Shown here piece by piece: positions 22,362-33,238 of a stretch of 64,000 nucleotides of DNA. The stretch comes from Tetrapyrgos nigripes (taxonomy: Eukaryota > Basidiomycota > Agaricomycetes > Agaricales > Campanellaceae). The first letter of the stretch is position 1, and each line of letters opens with the position of its first letter. A model generated the notes under the pieces. It worked only from the letters and a program-made list of their open reading frames with translations, was not told the origin of the DNA and ran no database searches. The stretch is taken from assembly GCA_013368315.1 (NCBI GenBank), contig JAACJM010000080.1, positions 282,634 to 346,633 of the forward strand, in the 5' to 3' direction. The position numbers were made by a program, and so were the translations under genes.

Positions 22362-23099
22362 TGAATATGCTTGTCCATATGAAATAGGGGATGAAACATG
22401 CAGGCGAATGTGGAAACTCATTTAGAGAGGGGAAACTCAATACAGGATCAAGGGGAAGCTTGTTAGAGAGAGATGGAAACTTGATCAAGGATTGAGGGAA
22501 AAGGAAACTCGTGGGAGAGGGAACTCGTAAGGAGAACGAGGGGCAAAGACAAGGCAGGAACAAAGAATAAGGCCAGACGAGACTCTGAGAAGATCTCGCA
22601 ATTAGACTACATTAAACGAACTTTAACCACAAAAAAACTTCAGATGCTTTGTGGAAGGTGCAAGTTTCAGCAAGTCACCGACAGAGGGCAAATAGCGACG
22701 GGAGTAAGAAGCAATCATACTAGTAGGATGGAAGGTCCCCGACTCCAACCGAGTGGAGCTGCCACCTCTGCCAAAGGGAGTTTGAATCTGACAGGGATCT
22801 CCGGATGATGTCACTTTGGTTCTATAACATTCTATAATGTTCCAGACCAGTTTTCTTTCCACTGCGTTCCATTTCCCTCCCCGTTGAGCTTGACTCTCTT
22901 TGATACCCTTCATCAAGCTGCCACAGCTAGCCTTGGTTTTCTTGCGCTCTCTGCTGAAAAGCTCTCCCAATTTCTACTGTGCTGGAACTTTATCATATAC
23001 ACCTGTTGATGTTAATGCACCCAATAAACAAGTCAAATGTATGCATGCTGAGTTGATAACCAGTTTCGTTGTTGAGATCTAGTTGTTACTGATTGTTCT
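22362..23099. other. Interval without a supported gene
   Basis: 22400-22570 is purine-rich. The minus-strand frame 22970-22623 (115 codons) shows no domain signal. It may include the 5' end of the decayed plus-strand gene that follows. Confidence 0.3.
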
Positions 23100-24343
23100 C
23101 TCCTACCACCCACCACTGAACATGAGTTCCACGCGAGGTCCCTCTTCACAGACCAAACACTTGGAGAAGGTTTTACTCATTTGTTTGGAGAAAAAACACT
23201 GTACACCATAATCCGACCTGGAGCCTTTGAAGATTCTCATCATTGGCTTATGACTCTGCTCGCTAACCATCTCCCACCTGCTGTTGCTGTGATGTATTGG
23301 TCTTCCATCGCCCTCTCTTCCAACAAATCGTTGACTGTACTGAGCCTGACTCAAACTTCGGCTTGGGACCAATCTCACTGCCAAGTTATCAATAAGTCTA
23401 ACAACAGCAATACCCATTTCATTTTGTGCCCTCGAGGCCGATTTGCCCCTTACTTCAATCTAATGCCTCCCAGGGCCACGTCTTTCATAGAATGTATTAC
23501 ATTTTAGCTTTCTGATGCAGCTGAATAACTGACCATTTTTCTTTATTCTAGCTCGATATCAGTTGCCTTCAAAGCGCTTGGGCTTAGTTCGCAGGAGAAC
23601 TAATCACTGTACCATATGCATTGCGAGAGGATGCAGATGTTGTTGACATTTTCAATGATCATTCCTTCCACTATGAACTCATCACCACTGTTATTGCAGC
23701 TTCTTGGACCAAAGTGCGGAACAAAGCAGGGAAAGGTTCTTCTCTCGAACGCTGTGAGTGCACCAACTGAGAGTTATTCTGGATGGCATTGTGTTAGCTT
23801 CAAGATCTCAACATTCGAGATCTCAACCTAGTACCATTCAGCCTCACTCCTTGTACACCATTCCAACATACTTATTATCCTCTTTCTTACTGTCTAACCC
23901 CCTTCTAGCTAGTCAAAAATTTCGATGTCAACCACCACCAGGTACGCCTACTTCTTCTTCTGCCTTCTTTTTCTTTCTTTCTTTTTTCATCTGGTATCTC
24001 GCTCAAATGGACAAAAATCTTCACAAATATGAAGCTCTGGCCAAACAGCATGACCTCTCAAATATTGTGTCACCACACCGAACATCATAATTCACCCTTC
24101 AGACTATCAATGTTTTTACGCCCGCTTCTTATTTGTTCATCAGTGCAGATTATGGTCACCTAACATTTCCATGCTCCACCAACTCCCAAACACAACTTCT
24201 ACAACATCATTTTCCATGACTACCCTGACTCGCCTGGTCAGCTGTCAGAGCACCTCTCTGTGGAAAATCATCACTCCGACACTGAGGATCTTCTTTCCAA
24301 CACCGTCTCAGATGAAGAACTGCCCAAGCCTGTGAAGTAAACT
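23100..24343 (+). pseudogene. Unrecognised multi-exon gene, probably degenerate
   Basis: Segments in different frames read as parts of one protein: RSLFTDQTLGEGFTHLFGEK and IIRPGAFEDSHHWLMTLLA (23130-23270), GELITVPYALREDADVVDIF and AASWTKVRNKAGKGSSLERC (23590-23755), MDKNLHKYEALAKQHDLS (24007-24060), and an acidic tail ending DEELPKPVK with a stop near 24340. Some joins could be introns (CAG at about 23550), but in-frame stops around 23767 suggest damage. I know no family for it. Confidence 0.35.
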
Positions 24344-24556
24344 TTTCTTATATCATGTCACTAACGTGCTTTTATCTCTCTTACCTTACTGTGTACATGT
24401 ACATTGCCTCTTATATCTTTATGCCCTTTGCCTTCGTCTTTCTTATTCTCTCATACGTTGTAACAGCCTTATCTGTTTCTCCTTTCTCATATTAATTGTA
24501 ATATCTGTATCTCCTGTCTCTTATGTCTCGTACGCTGTAACAATCTTACTTATGCT

Positions 24557-24955
24557 CAAGGGGGGTCCAGGATTTTGTAGGGTCATATAGGGTCAGAAAA
24601 AATTTTAAGGCCTCGGACGCTGGACTAAGTAACTGTTACATAAGCTTATATACCAAATATGGTAATGATAAGCCAGCGAGATCCGAGTTTTATCTCTGGA
24701 GGGCTCCATAAATGTCTCCAGGTCTACTGCAGCTTCGTAAGACTCTCTCAAAGTGATTGCATTTATGGTTAACAATAGTTCAAAATATTGTTTGTTAGAA
24801 AAAAATGGTGATTCATACCTAGGATTACCTTATAACCCAGTCAGAGCCCCTTCCAGACCCTAGAATAGAGGGGGTTCCAAAAAAGTTTTAACGGTGTGGC
24901 AGCTGGACTAACTAACCACCCCTATATGGAAATGCTATCATGTGGAGCCCCCTTG
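24557..24955. mobile_element. hAT-like MITE, 399 bp
   Basis: Ends CAAGGGGGGTCC and GGAGCCCCCTTG are inverted with one mismatch. They are flanked by the perfect 8-bp duplication CTTATGCT (24549-24556 and 24956-24963). An 8-bp duplication with termini fitting the YARNG pattern indicates the hAT superfamily. There is no coding capacity, so it must have been moved by a transposase encoded elsewhere. Confidence 0.85.
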
Positions 24956-24963
24956 CTTATGCT

Positions 24964-26346
24964 CAGTCCCTTCGCTTTCTCGGCCCTAATAATTAGGCCT
25001 TCAGAAAATTTCCCTGTGCTTGCACTATAACTAATAACCGGCACAAGGCCAGCCCCTGTGGGGCAGCAAAGCCTGCTACCATCAGTGCCAGTGAGTCCTC
25101 ATTAGCCACAGTGTAAGGGAACTTAATCAGAGAATGAATAATGTTGGTAATTAAATCTGTAAGGAACAACCAACAAGGCATAACTAAAACAAGTTCATCA
25201 AATCACCAATGTAGCCTTCCCACTCCCCAGAAAAAGTGATCTGGACTTCAACGGGTCCCATTGCACCAGTAAGGCGCGAGTTATCATTGTTTCCTGTTTC
25301 CCCAAGTGTTTCGGAAATACCAATGACAACATTGGAATCATAGTATTGGAAGTAATAGTGATGTTCAAAATGCGTCTGATAGTTCACATACAGCTCTCAA
25401 AACAACAGAGAGGATTGAGGAACACAAATAAGCCCCAAATAGGAAAGGAACAGGTGGCAAGCACTTCTTCGTTGCAAAATGAGCTTACCGGGTGTTCAGT
25501 GTGGGACAACGCACGCCCCAAAAGGAAAGCAGCACATGATGCACGCAGAATTGGTGTGAAATCGACCGCATTTGGGAGGTAAAACCCACTACCTATATGG
25601 TAGCGGGAATTAGACAATGTCTGATAACCTGCTCATCCTCTCAGAGTCGGGGATGGCGCGCAAGCGCCGTTGAGATAGTTGTCTGAGAGTAAATGCGACC
25701 CCTGTCCAGCGTCAGGCCTGATTATGTAAAAATGTCGGAGTTTGAAATATATCTTTTTTATACTTATAGCTCGTATAGCCCTCCAGTAACGCGTAGAGTC
25801 TATAGCGGCTTGGAATCCGAGTTGAAAAAAAACCGGACCTGGGGTAAAACCTACCGCTGCAGTGTTGTCCTGTAGTAGGCCGCGTCGATTTGCCGGTTAA
25901 CCGGCTATTAGTAATAGACAAGTAATGGATCAGCTTGACCTGCTCAGTTCGCTATGTTTCTATGAGGTTTCACAAATTTGACTTCTACTGGGATGTGTGT
26001 TTGTTAGAAATTGAAGTGCACATTCTTGTCTCTTATTCGCTCCCTTGACTCACGGACTGTGGCGCACTGTGGCGCAAGCTTATTTCGCGTCCGGACAGTG
26101 CGGACATCCTATTTATTCAGACTTACATACTGACATCTTGCTTGTGGCAAGATGTCTTATATACCTTTGTTTTACATCTCGCACCTCAGCGTTCATCCTT
26201 CTGCGCTGAGGTGAGTAGCACTACTGTTACTATTTCTTATTTATCTTTACTGATGTTACCTATGTAGACTTACCGTCTATTCTATTAGGTAGCTAATATA
26301 TTATAGCGTTCATCCTTCTGCGCTGAGACTTACTGTCTATTCTATT
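24964..26346. other. Interval with decayed coding-like frames and hairpins, no firm gene
   Basis: Minus-strand frames at 25617-25384, 25387-25184 and 25181-24993 could be exons of one lost gene, but no family is recognisable. At 26132-26156 a perfect 10-bp inverted repeat GACATCTTGC/GCAAGATGTC encloses a 5-nt loop. GCGTTCATCCTTCTGCGCTG at about 26190 returns about 115 bp later. Confidence 0.35.
26132..26156. repeat. Perfect 10-bp hairpin
   Basis: GACATCTTGC, loop TTGTG, GCAAGATGTC. It lies a few bases upstream of a TATATA stretch (26159). An imperfect 8-bp stem (CCTCAGCG..CGCTGAGG) follows at about 26185-26212. Function unknown. Confidence 0.7.
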
Positions 26347-26495
26347 AGATAGATAGATAGAAATACATGACATGGTCCTCTACAAACATGCTGGGTGTAG
26401 ATGCGGTATAGCCCACCATGGCCTACGTCTACTCTAAGTCCTTACCAATGAAATCGAGCACGTCAACATCATGATGGTAGTTCCACGGCAGGTGA
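26347..26495 (-). repeat. Dispersed repeat C, copy 2
   Basis: Reverse-complement partner of 9358-9510, with about 15 percent differences by eye. The TATC microsatellite flanks it on the same relative side. Confidence 0.8.
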
Positions 26496-29400
26496 TAGAT
26501 CAGGAGCTTGCACAGCTAAATCAGAATTGTCGAATCATGTTTGATGATGTGCTGAAAATTGAGATGGAAGGAGAACAAGTGTACGATTGTCCGGTGTAGA
26601 ACCTGGATTACTTAAATGGCTCAAACCACACTAGAAATGAGAGACTTTGATGAAATATGAGAGTGAGCTGAGAGTGATTCTGAGTGAAGTTATGATTTTG
26701 AGTGCAGATTGCGAGGACTTAGGAGATTGTTTTGATAGAATACGGGGTTGAGGTGAGCTGAGAGTGAAGTGGAGAAAGATATGATTCTGAGTGCAGAATG
26801 CAAGGTATTAGGAGAGGGCTTTAATACTGAGTACAGGGTTGGGGTGAAAGTGGGGTAGATTAAAGATATTGAATGTGGATTCAAGCTGCAAGGCTGGAGA
26901 GAAGGGAATGCTTGTAATGGGAAGTGGAATTTGTGATGATGCTGCAAGTGAGGTAGAGCAAAGATATTGATTCTGAGTGTAGATTGTGAAGGACGAAAAG
27001 AAGGTAGAGTTAGGGTAATGCAAAGGACAGTGATAGTGGGATGGCAGATTATGGTAGCTTGATGAAGAGAAGAAATTGATTTTGAGTAGATTGAATTCAT
27101 AGTGAGAGTCAAGGCAGAATGGATTTGATGATATTAGATTTATGGTGTAAGATGGAATGAGGGCCAATAATATTGGATCAGTGATGTGAAGCAGAGTTTT
27201 GTGACTTGAGATGGAGGATATAAAGCATTGGTGGTGTTTACAACTGAAATGCAATGGCACAGTGGATACAGTCTCTCAATAGGAAGTACAGAAGGCAGTG
27301 CATAGCAAGGGTGATTCGATGATATTGAAGTGGCAGAATTGCAAGCTCCATGAACAGAGGTGCCAGAAATGGGCCTCTGTGGCAGATTGTGGATGGAGAC
27401 GAGCGGGAATGTAGTGCTGCGTCAAACAAAGAATGATCCCACCATAGGTGTATAGATCTGTATGTTTTTCAAGGCTCTTCTGATATATGAAGAGAACTGA
27501 GTTCTTGTGTTTCACAGTTCTTAGCAGGTCATCCGCATGCTATGTGCAGTAGCATGGATAGTGACTTTTCCGAGGAGAGGAAGGTATAGCAGAAGTGGAC
27601 TAAGAAGCTCAATGCTCAGTGCTCAGGGATATGACTGAGTATTTGGACAGAGATCTCATCCTGAACCTGTGAGAATGCACAGCCAGGTGGGTAAGGATGG
27701 TTGTTGTTTAATCAAACATTAATAGAAGTGACTAGATTGCAAGTTTGAAAGGATTGCAAAATACATGCAGGGCATACAGGGCTGGCATGGACTAGTGGAG
27801 GTTGTTGGGTGTCAGGAGTGACGATATCGCAAAAGATGGTTACAGGATTTGAAGTTCATGTTGAAATAACCCCCTAATTACTTTGTCGGTGCATTCACCA
27901 AGATTTCATGCATGAAATGATTAGGAGGATGTACAAGTGCGTGAGCAACAGGAGAAGGATGAGAGTTAATATAGGCAGGGTTCCAGCTGACAGTGACAGG
28001 TAGGCAGAGATTTGGTAGCTATATGTGTGGTATAAATGGGTGCATGTCAGGGATACCACGCAGCTGTAAAAGAGAGCGTGCGTGAGCCTACAAAGAGGGC
28101 TGAGAAACGGCATATGCAAAAGATGTCAAGGCATGGTTAGTTTTGTAAACGGCAATGAGTAAGACTGAGTGCCATTGGATTGAGGTCAAACATTAGGTAG
28201 CAGTAGAAGTAGAGCTGGAGACATCAAATGGGGTTTGTGTTACCCCCAGCATATTGAGCAGAGTACACAATTACAGAGTAGAAGCTAATGTATTATTGAT
28301 GCTCCTGATGTAAGAGAGAATAAGGTATACATTCTGATGTTAAAGTGTGTGAGGTATGGGCAGAAGGTGTATGAGATTATAGAGTAAGAGAGCTAGAGAG
28401 TATGTAAAACGAGAGCTAGAGGGTAAAGAAGTTGTCCTTCAGTGGAGACCTGCGCAAGACATCGTCATGCCCATCGTGGGGTTGCTGAAGGGGCAGAGGC
28501 CAAGGGATCAAGAGAACTGTGAGAACTGCGCTTTGTAGAGGGCGAGCAGGGGCTTGCTTATTGAGGTGGGGCTGAAGGATCGAGAGTGCTGCAAGAACTG
28601 CTTTGTGGAGGAGGGCGAGTAGGGGCTTGCTTATTGAAGGACAGTGTGGTCTGTTTCGTAATAGGCTTCTTCATGGAGGAGGTAGAGACTGTTGGGAATA
28701 GAGGTGTTAGAGCCTAAATGAGCAAGTAGTAGGGATATGGCACGGTTCTAGGGACACATGCAAGCATTAGAGCTTAGAGGCGTTAGAGCCTAGTGGGAGG
28801 ACGATGTTCATCTGTGTGTTCTTTTTATTTCATTTATTTTTCAAGTGTTAGAGCTTGGAGGCGTTAGAGCCTAGTTTTTTTTTTTTTGTTTTGGAGTGCA
28901 TGTGGAATGTGTGTGTATTGGATGAGAGAAGTGTATGTAGGGTGTGTAGGGTGTGTAGGAGGGTGTGCAGGTAGCAAGAAACAACTTATGTGCAGCAGGG
29001 AATGCAGACAAGGTGTTGAGACTGACTGTAGCAAGAATCCAAGTGTCGTGATTGGATGGAAGTCATGTTCTTGTGGCTGTGTAACGCAGGAGGAGCAGCA
29101 AAAAGCGACTGCTTGACGTCCTCGACAGTGTAGACTCGAAAGGAGTGCTTTTCCTGCTATAAGACTTGATAGAAAGCCTTGAGGAGACCAAAAGAGTGTA
29201 TATGCGAAGTTTCAGAGAGAACAGATGGGAGGAGGAGGTTGGATTCGTTTTTTTGGAATGGATGATGATGGTATAGTACTACGTTCTGCATTAGTGTTTG
29301 CCATTATACGTGTTTGGGAACGAGTCCAAAGGCTCTTAAGTCATGTCGCTCAGAACGTGACTAATTTTACATAAGCAGGGTCTGACGTTGCATGCCCTTA

Positions 29401-29556
29401 CAAGTTACTATTACTAACAGACCCCTACTCAACACTTTCAATGTAGGGGTCTGGCTCCGAGAGACTAGGAAGGTAGAGAGGGACCTGGCAGCATAGTTTG
29501 GACCATGATCTGGAGACAAAGCAGCAGCCAGAGACCTTAGTGAGTATTCTTCTGGC
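26496..29556. other. Three kilobases of non-coding, purine-rich, internally repetitive DNA
   Basis: 26640-27130 consists of irregular units resembling GATTCTGAGTGCAGAATGCAAG, separated by GA-rich sequence. 28500-28640 contains a direct duplication ending GAGCAGGGGCTTGCTTATTGA / GAGTAGGGGCTTGCTTATTGA. The phrase GGCGTTAGAGCCTAGT occurs at about 28776 and 28859. Long minus-strand frames here are by-products of the purine bias. No gene, tRNA or mobile element with clear ends was found. Confidence 0.4.
29418..29453. repeat. Perfect 11-bp hairpin
   Basis: CAGACCCCTAC and GTAGGGGTCTG flank a 14-nt loop. It lies 100 bp outside repeat B copy 3. Could be a remnant terminal structure; function unknown. 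Confidence 0.65.
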
Positions 29557-30750
29557 ATGAAAGAGTTGTGGGCCAGCGCCCAAGCGTGGTGAGTACGAGG
29601 CCAGAAGGTAATGTTGAAAATACAAGAAATGAAAATAAAAATGAATCATGTAGGTTTTCTAACTTGCGAAGAGGATGAAAAAAGGTAGTGAGAGTTGCAG
29701 CCCGGAGCTTAATAATAGAGGCAAGTGACGGAAAAAGACGGACGGGGGAGGCTTTAAACATAGCCACACACAGAAACCGAGTGTAGAAAACTCGTCCTCA
29801 TTTTATTTGGCCTCGTAATACATCGCGTGGCGCGAACGGAATTTGCCGGCAGTAGGCGCGGCCACCTGTTGCGTCGGAACTAACACAGCGGGGCGCAGAG
29901 CATATTTGCCAGCCATTTCTGTGCATTCTTAAATGACGGATAGTTCACACGATTTTGGGTGAGATAAAATCCATCATATTTACTGCTAAAAAACCGGGTC
30001 GCAAAAGCTCAAATTATGCGCTTAAGCTTTTCCGTGCTAAAATTTTTATTCATTCGTGACCAAAAAAGGGAAGTAAATAGTATTTGAGTTTTGATTTGTA
30101 AGAAAATGCACAAAAGGTATGATCAGTATTTGTGTGCCGGATTCCGGCGAGTGAAATGAATTCACTGGGGCATTGAAAAACACGAACTTAAATTACCGAT
30201 TTTTCTCAACAGCCCGGCATACTCCATATGGAATATTGGCCTCAAATCGGTGCCATATGGAGTAGGTCCGGTACCAAGCAAAAATCCGTCATTTAAGTTT
30301 ACATTTTTCCCATCCGCAGTGCTTTTCCTTTTACTCGCCGCTATCCGGCACACAAATAGTGATCATACCTTTTGCGCATTTTCTCACAAATCAAAATTCG
30401 AACACTATTTGCTTCCCTTTTTTGGTCATGAATGAATAAAAAGTTTAGCATGGAAAAACTTGAGCGCATAATTTGAGCTTTTGCGACCCCTTTTTTGGCA
30501 GCTAATACGATCAATTTTATCTCACCCAAAATCATGTGAACTATCCGTCATTTAAGAGTGCACAAAAATGGCTAGCAAATATGCTCCGCGCCCCACTGTG
30601 TAATATTTCTTTCCGTCGGATCACACCAGGACAAAGCTAGAAACACAGCCCCACGGATCACTCCAGTCCAAACCCGTTTATCAGACCGATAGACGGGACC
30701 GTTTAAGCATAGCCACAAGCAGAAGTCGAGTGTAATAAACTCAACCTCAT
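29557..30750 (-). repeat. Dispersed repeat B, copy 3, split by a MITE
   Basis: Reverse complement of 2830-3316, with the 717-bp element at 29884-30600 inserted at the sequence GAACTAATATT. CpG sites are retained here, unlike copy 2. Confidence 0.8.
29884..30600. mobile_element. Near-palindromic long-inverted-repeat MITE, 717 bp
   Basis: Inverted repeats of about 330 bp start CACAGYGGGGCGC and include TTAAATGACGGATAGTTCAC and TCAAATTATGCGCT; only a short centre is unique. Copy 1 of the host repeat gives the empty site, showing a TAA duplication (29881-29883 and 30601-30603). A 3-bp duplication with CAC ends fits CACTA-type or PIF/Harbinger families; TA with a Tc1-type end is less consistent. 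No coding region. Confidence 0.8.
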
Positions 30751-30885
30751 TGCTACGCATGGGCATGAAAGACAAGGAACGAAGAACAAGTAATGGCAGA
30801 ACATCACAGACTTGCTCATTAATGTTCTCATCTCGTCCTCATACCTCCAATCCGCAACTAGTTGCCGTGCTCAGCTAATGTCTAC

Positions 30886-31463
30886 TAGTGATGTGCGGGC
30901 TTGGGCTTGAAGCCCGAGCCCAGCCCAAGCCCGGCCCTAAAAGCCCAAGCCCGGCCCGGCCTTTGAGGAGGGCTTGAGGGCCTGAGGGCGAGGGCTTGAG
31001 GGCCTGAGAGCGAGGGCTTGATTTCTGAAAGCCCTGAGCCCGAAGCTCAGGCCCGGGCTTTCAGCGGCACTTAGTGACCTGTTACTGACCAATAAAAATT
31101 GTCAATAAATAGTTGAAAACTTTTTTGCAGGCATTCTCACCAAGTTCTCACACAACTTTACAGTTTCTCAGCATCTAACCATCTTCCTGGGTCATCCCCA
31201 GCTGTTATCCACCACTTGTTGGCACCAATAATGTTGGTTTTGGGTCAGTAAATGCTTAATGTAGGTCAGTAGTTCACTTTGTCTATAATACAAACTTAAC
31301 TTCAGACTTATCCAACACTTCGATCGCGACTTTTTGAGCGATGACATAATCCTAGTCTGAGCCCGAGCCGGCCCAAGCCCGACCCTACTGAGGGCTTAGG
31401 GCCGGGCTTGGATTTTTGGTGACCCCGAGCCCTACAAAGCCCAGCCCGGCCCGCACATCACTA
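30886..31463. mobile_element. hAT-like MITE, 578 bp, with GCCC-rich subterminal repeats
   Basis: Begins TAGTGATGTGCGGGC and ends GCCCGCACATCACTA, an exact 15-bp inverted repeat. It is flanked by the perfect 8-bp duplication ATGTCTAC (30878-30885 and 31464-31471). Both subterminal regions are packed with AGCCCGAGCCC-type repeats, the kind of motif hAT transposases bind. The middle is AT-richer and non-coding. Confidence 0.92.
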
Positions 31464-31471
31464 ATGTCTAC

Positions 31472-32548
31472 GTCGTCACATTCAGACTACACTCTCCCGG
31501 CAAAGAGTCTGGAATAGTATCCAACAAGTATATGTGGCTACGAGCAGGTTTCATTTGAGGAGGACAGAAAAAAAGACAACTTGCCGCAGAGTTGATGGTA
31601 ATGGAAGGGAGTAGGGTGCAGTGGGAGACCTTTAGATGCTCTTGTGGGAAAAAAAGAGGTGCGTTCTTTCTTCTTTCTTTTCTTCCTTTGCTGAAGCGTC
31701 TTCTTCCTTACGGTCACTGAACTTAACCAGTTTCCACTTCAAGCTCTCGGCCTCCACGCTGCATCTATATCCAATGCCAGCGCCAACCCCCGCCTTTCTG
31801 TCCACTCGGCGTCTCATTCCTTCTACAGTGACAAGTTGCTATCACCCCCTACAACTCCCAGTACGCTCAGACGATGTCGTCTTTGTCTTGACGCAGGTGC
31901 AGAGCTATGCTTGTCGTCTGCTCAAGATCTTTTTCTTGACTTCACTGATAACAACTGTACCCTGTACTGACAGTTACTGATATGATGTGATGTGCCTTCG
32001 AGTTTTTCATGTTTTCCGTTGACCATCTTCATGCGACTTGACATCCTTTTAGCTCCCACTGAGGGGTTGTCATATTCCTTCAAGCGTCCTGGCCCGCGTT
32101 CTTTCGGCTGCATATTAGTCAACATCGAAATAACTCATGTAAAGTGTCTCGTCCTGTCCATTACTATTCTTTCTTCCTTCGGCTGATACGTCAACGCGGC
32201 TTCCCTTAGAACTCAGAATGACTCCTTTCCCAGTGGAATTACATCTCGGACGGATGTATTAACTACGAAAATTCAGGTTTTGGGCTTCGCTGCTGAGGGT
32301 TATCTGGGAACATTGTGGCAATGTCCTACTGACACGTCAGCGGTGTAGCTCGCGTCGCAGCTGACCAGTCTTCCATTGCAGCTGCTCAGCCAATTTGGTT
32401 GAGGTCTTGTCAGGCCTAGCGTCCAAAGATGTATGTCACTGTGGTCGTCATTCCTTCTAGAGGGCGTTGGCATATTAGTTGCATAAATATAGACAAGTCA
32501 ATCTTCTAATTCCAAGTGGCTCTTAAAGACTAGTCAACTGCGGCACTA
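31472..32548. other. Interval without a supported gene
   Basis: The 114-codon plus-strand frame at 31636-31980 and its neighbours show no domain or splice logic. No repeats shared with the rest of the window were found, apart from a TATA-containing stretch (TATTAGTTGCATAAATATAG near 32473) that resembles 39748-39772. Confidence 0.35.
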
Positions 32549-32553
32549 GCTAC

Positions 32554-32922
32554 TGTTGAATTGGCGCATTCAGTTGCAGCCATCAACGTATTCTATATAG
32601 AACAATAGTAGTAGTTATATATAGAACAATAAGATTATATAGACAATAAAGTGTAGTACGACAATAGTGTACGAAATCAGCATTGTTCTATCCAGTACAA
32701 TAGAATCTTATTATTACTCTAGTATTAGTTTACATGTATTTGTACCTCCTTAAAGGCATATAAGGACTAGTAGAAAGTCCTCCAAATAATAAGTTTCATA
32801 CTTAACACACATCGCTCTAACAAGCCTCTAACTAGCCTTACAAGCTACTCTTTATCCACAGGTAAGTTGCGTAGTTGCCACTGCGTTTAGTAGTGTACAA
32901 GCCGTACCATGCCTGCTTAACA
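32554..32922 (+). repeat. 5' LTR of the Copia element
   Basis: 369 bp, TG..CA. The promoter region reads CATATAAGG at 32757, where the 3' LTR has TATATAAGG. A splice-donor-like CAGGTAAGT lies near 32870. Confidence 0.95.
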
Positions 32923-32940
32923 GGTTATGGGCCCCGAAGG
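32923..32940 (+). other. Primer binding site resembling an internal initiator-tRNA fragment
   Basis: The sequence directly after the 5' LTR, GGTTATGGGCCC, is one base off the complement of the initiator methionine tRNA anticodon-loop region (GGTTATGAGCCC). Use of an internal half-tRNA is known for copia and Ty5. This is inferred from memory of the tRNA sequence. Confidence 0.55.
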
Positions 32941-33238
32941 CCCTTGGGAGCGCCTTCAATGGCTGCAAACCATAGACTTCGCATACTACCTGGATGGCGC
33001 CTTCATGGCAGCCTGTGGCGCCCTTGTGGCAGCCTGCGTCACCTTTCATGGCTTGACGATATGTCCAACAGCGCAGGACTTATGTCCAGCTGCAGTTGTT
33101 GACAATCTAGGGGAGTAGTCACTGTCATGGCACGTTCATCGCTGCCTCTTTTCACTTTCGCATGGCGCATTTAATGCTGCCTTCTTATTCTGCATATGGA
33201 TAAATGCTGACAGTTGACTTCCCCAGATATTATCAAAA

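Noticed and set aside
22623..22800. Possible tRNA or snoRNA around the GGTTGGAGTCGGGGACC stretch
   Set aside because: No cloverleaf or C/D and H/ACA boxes could be drawn.
26690..27260. Overlapping minus-strand frames of 140-150 codons
   Set aside because: Their Leu/Ser/Pro/His-rich translation comes from purine-rich, semi-repetitive DNA on the plus strand. There is no start context, splice signal or domain.
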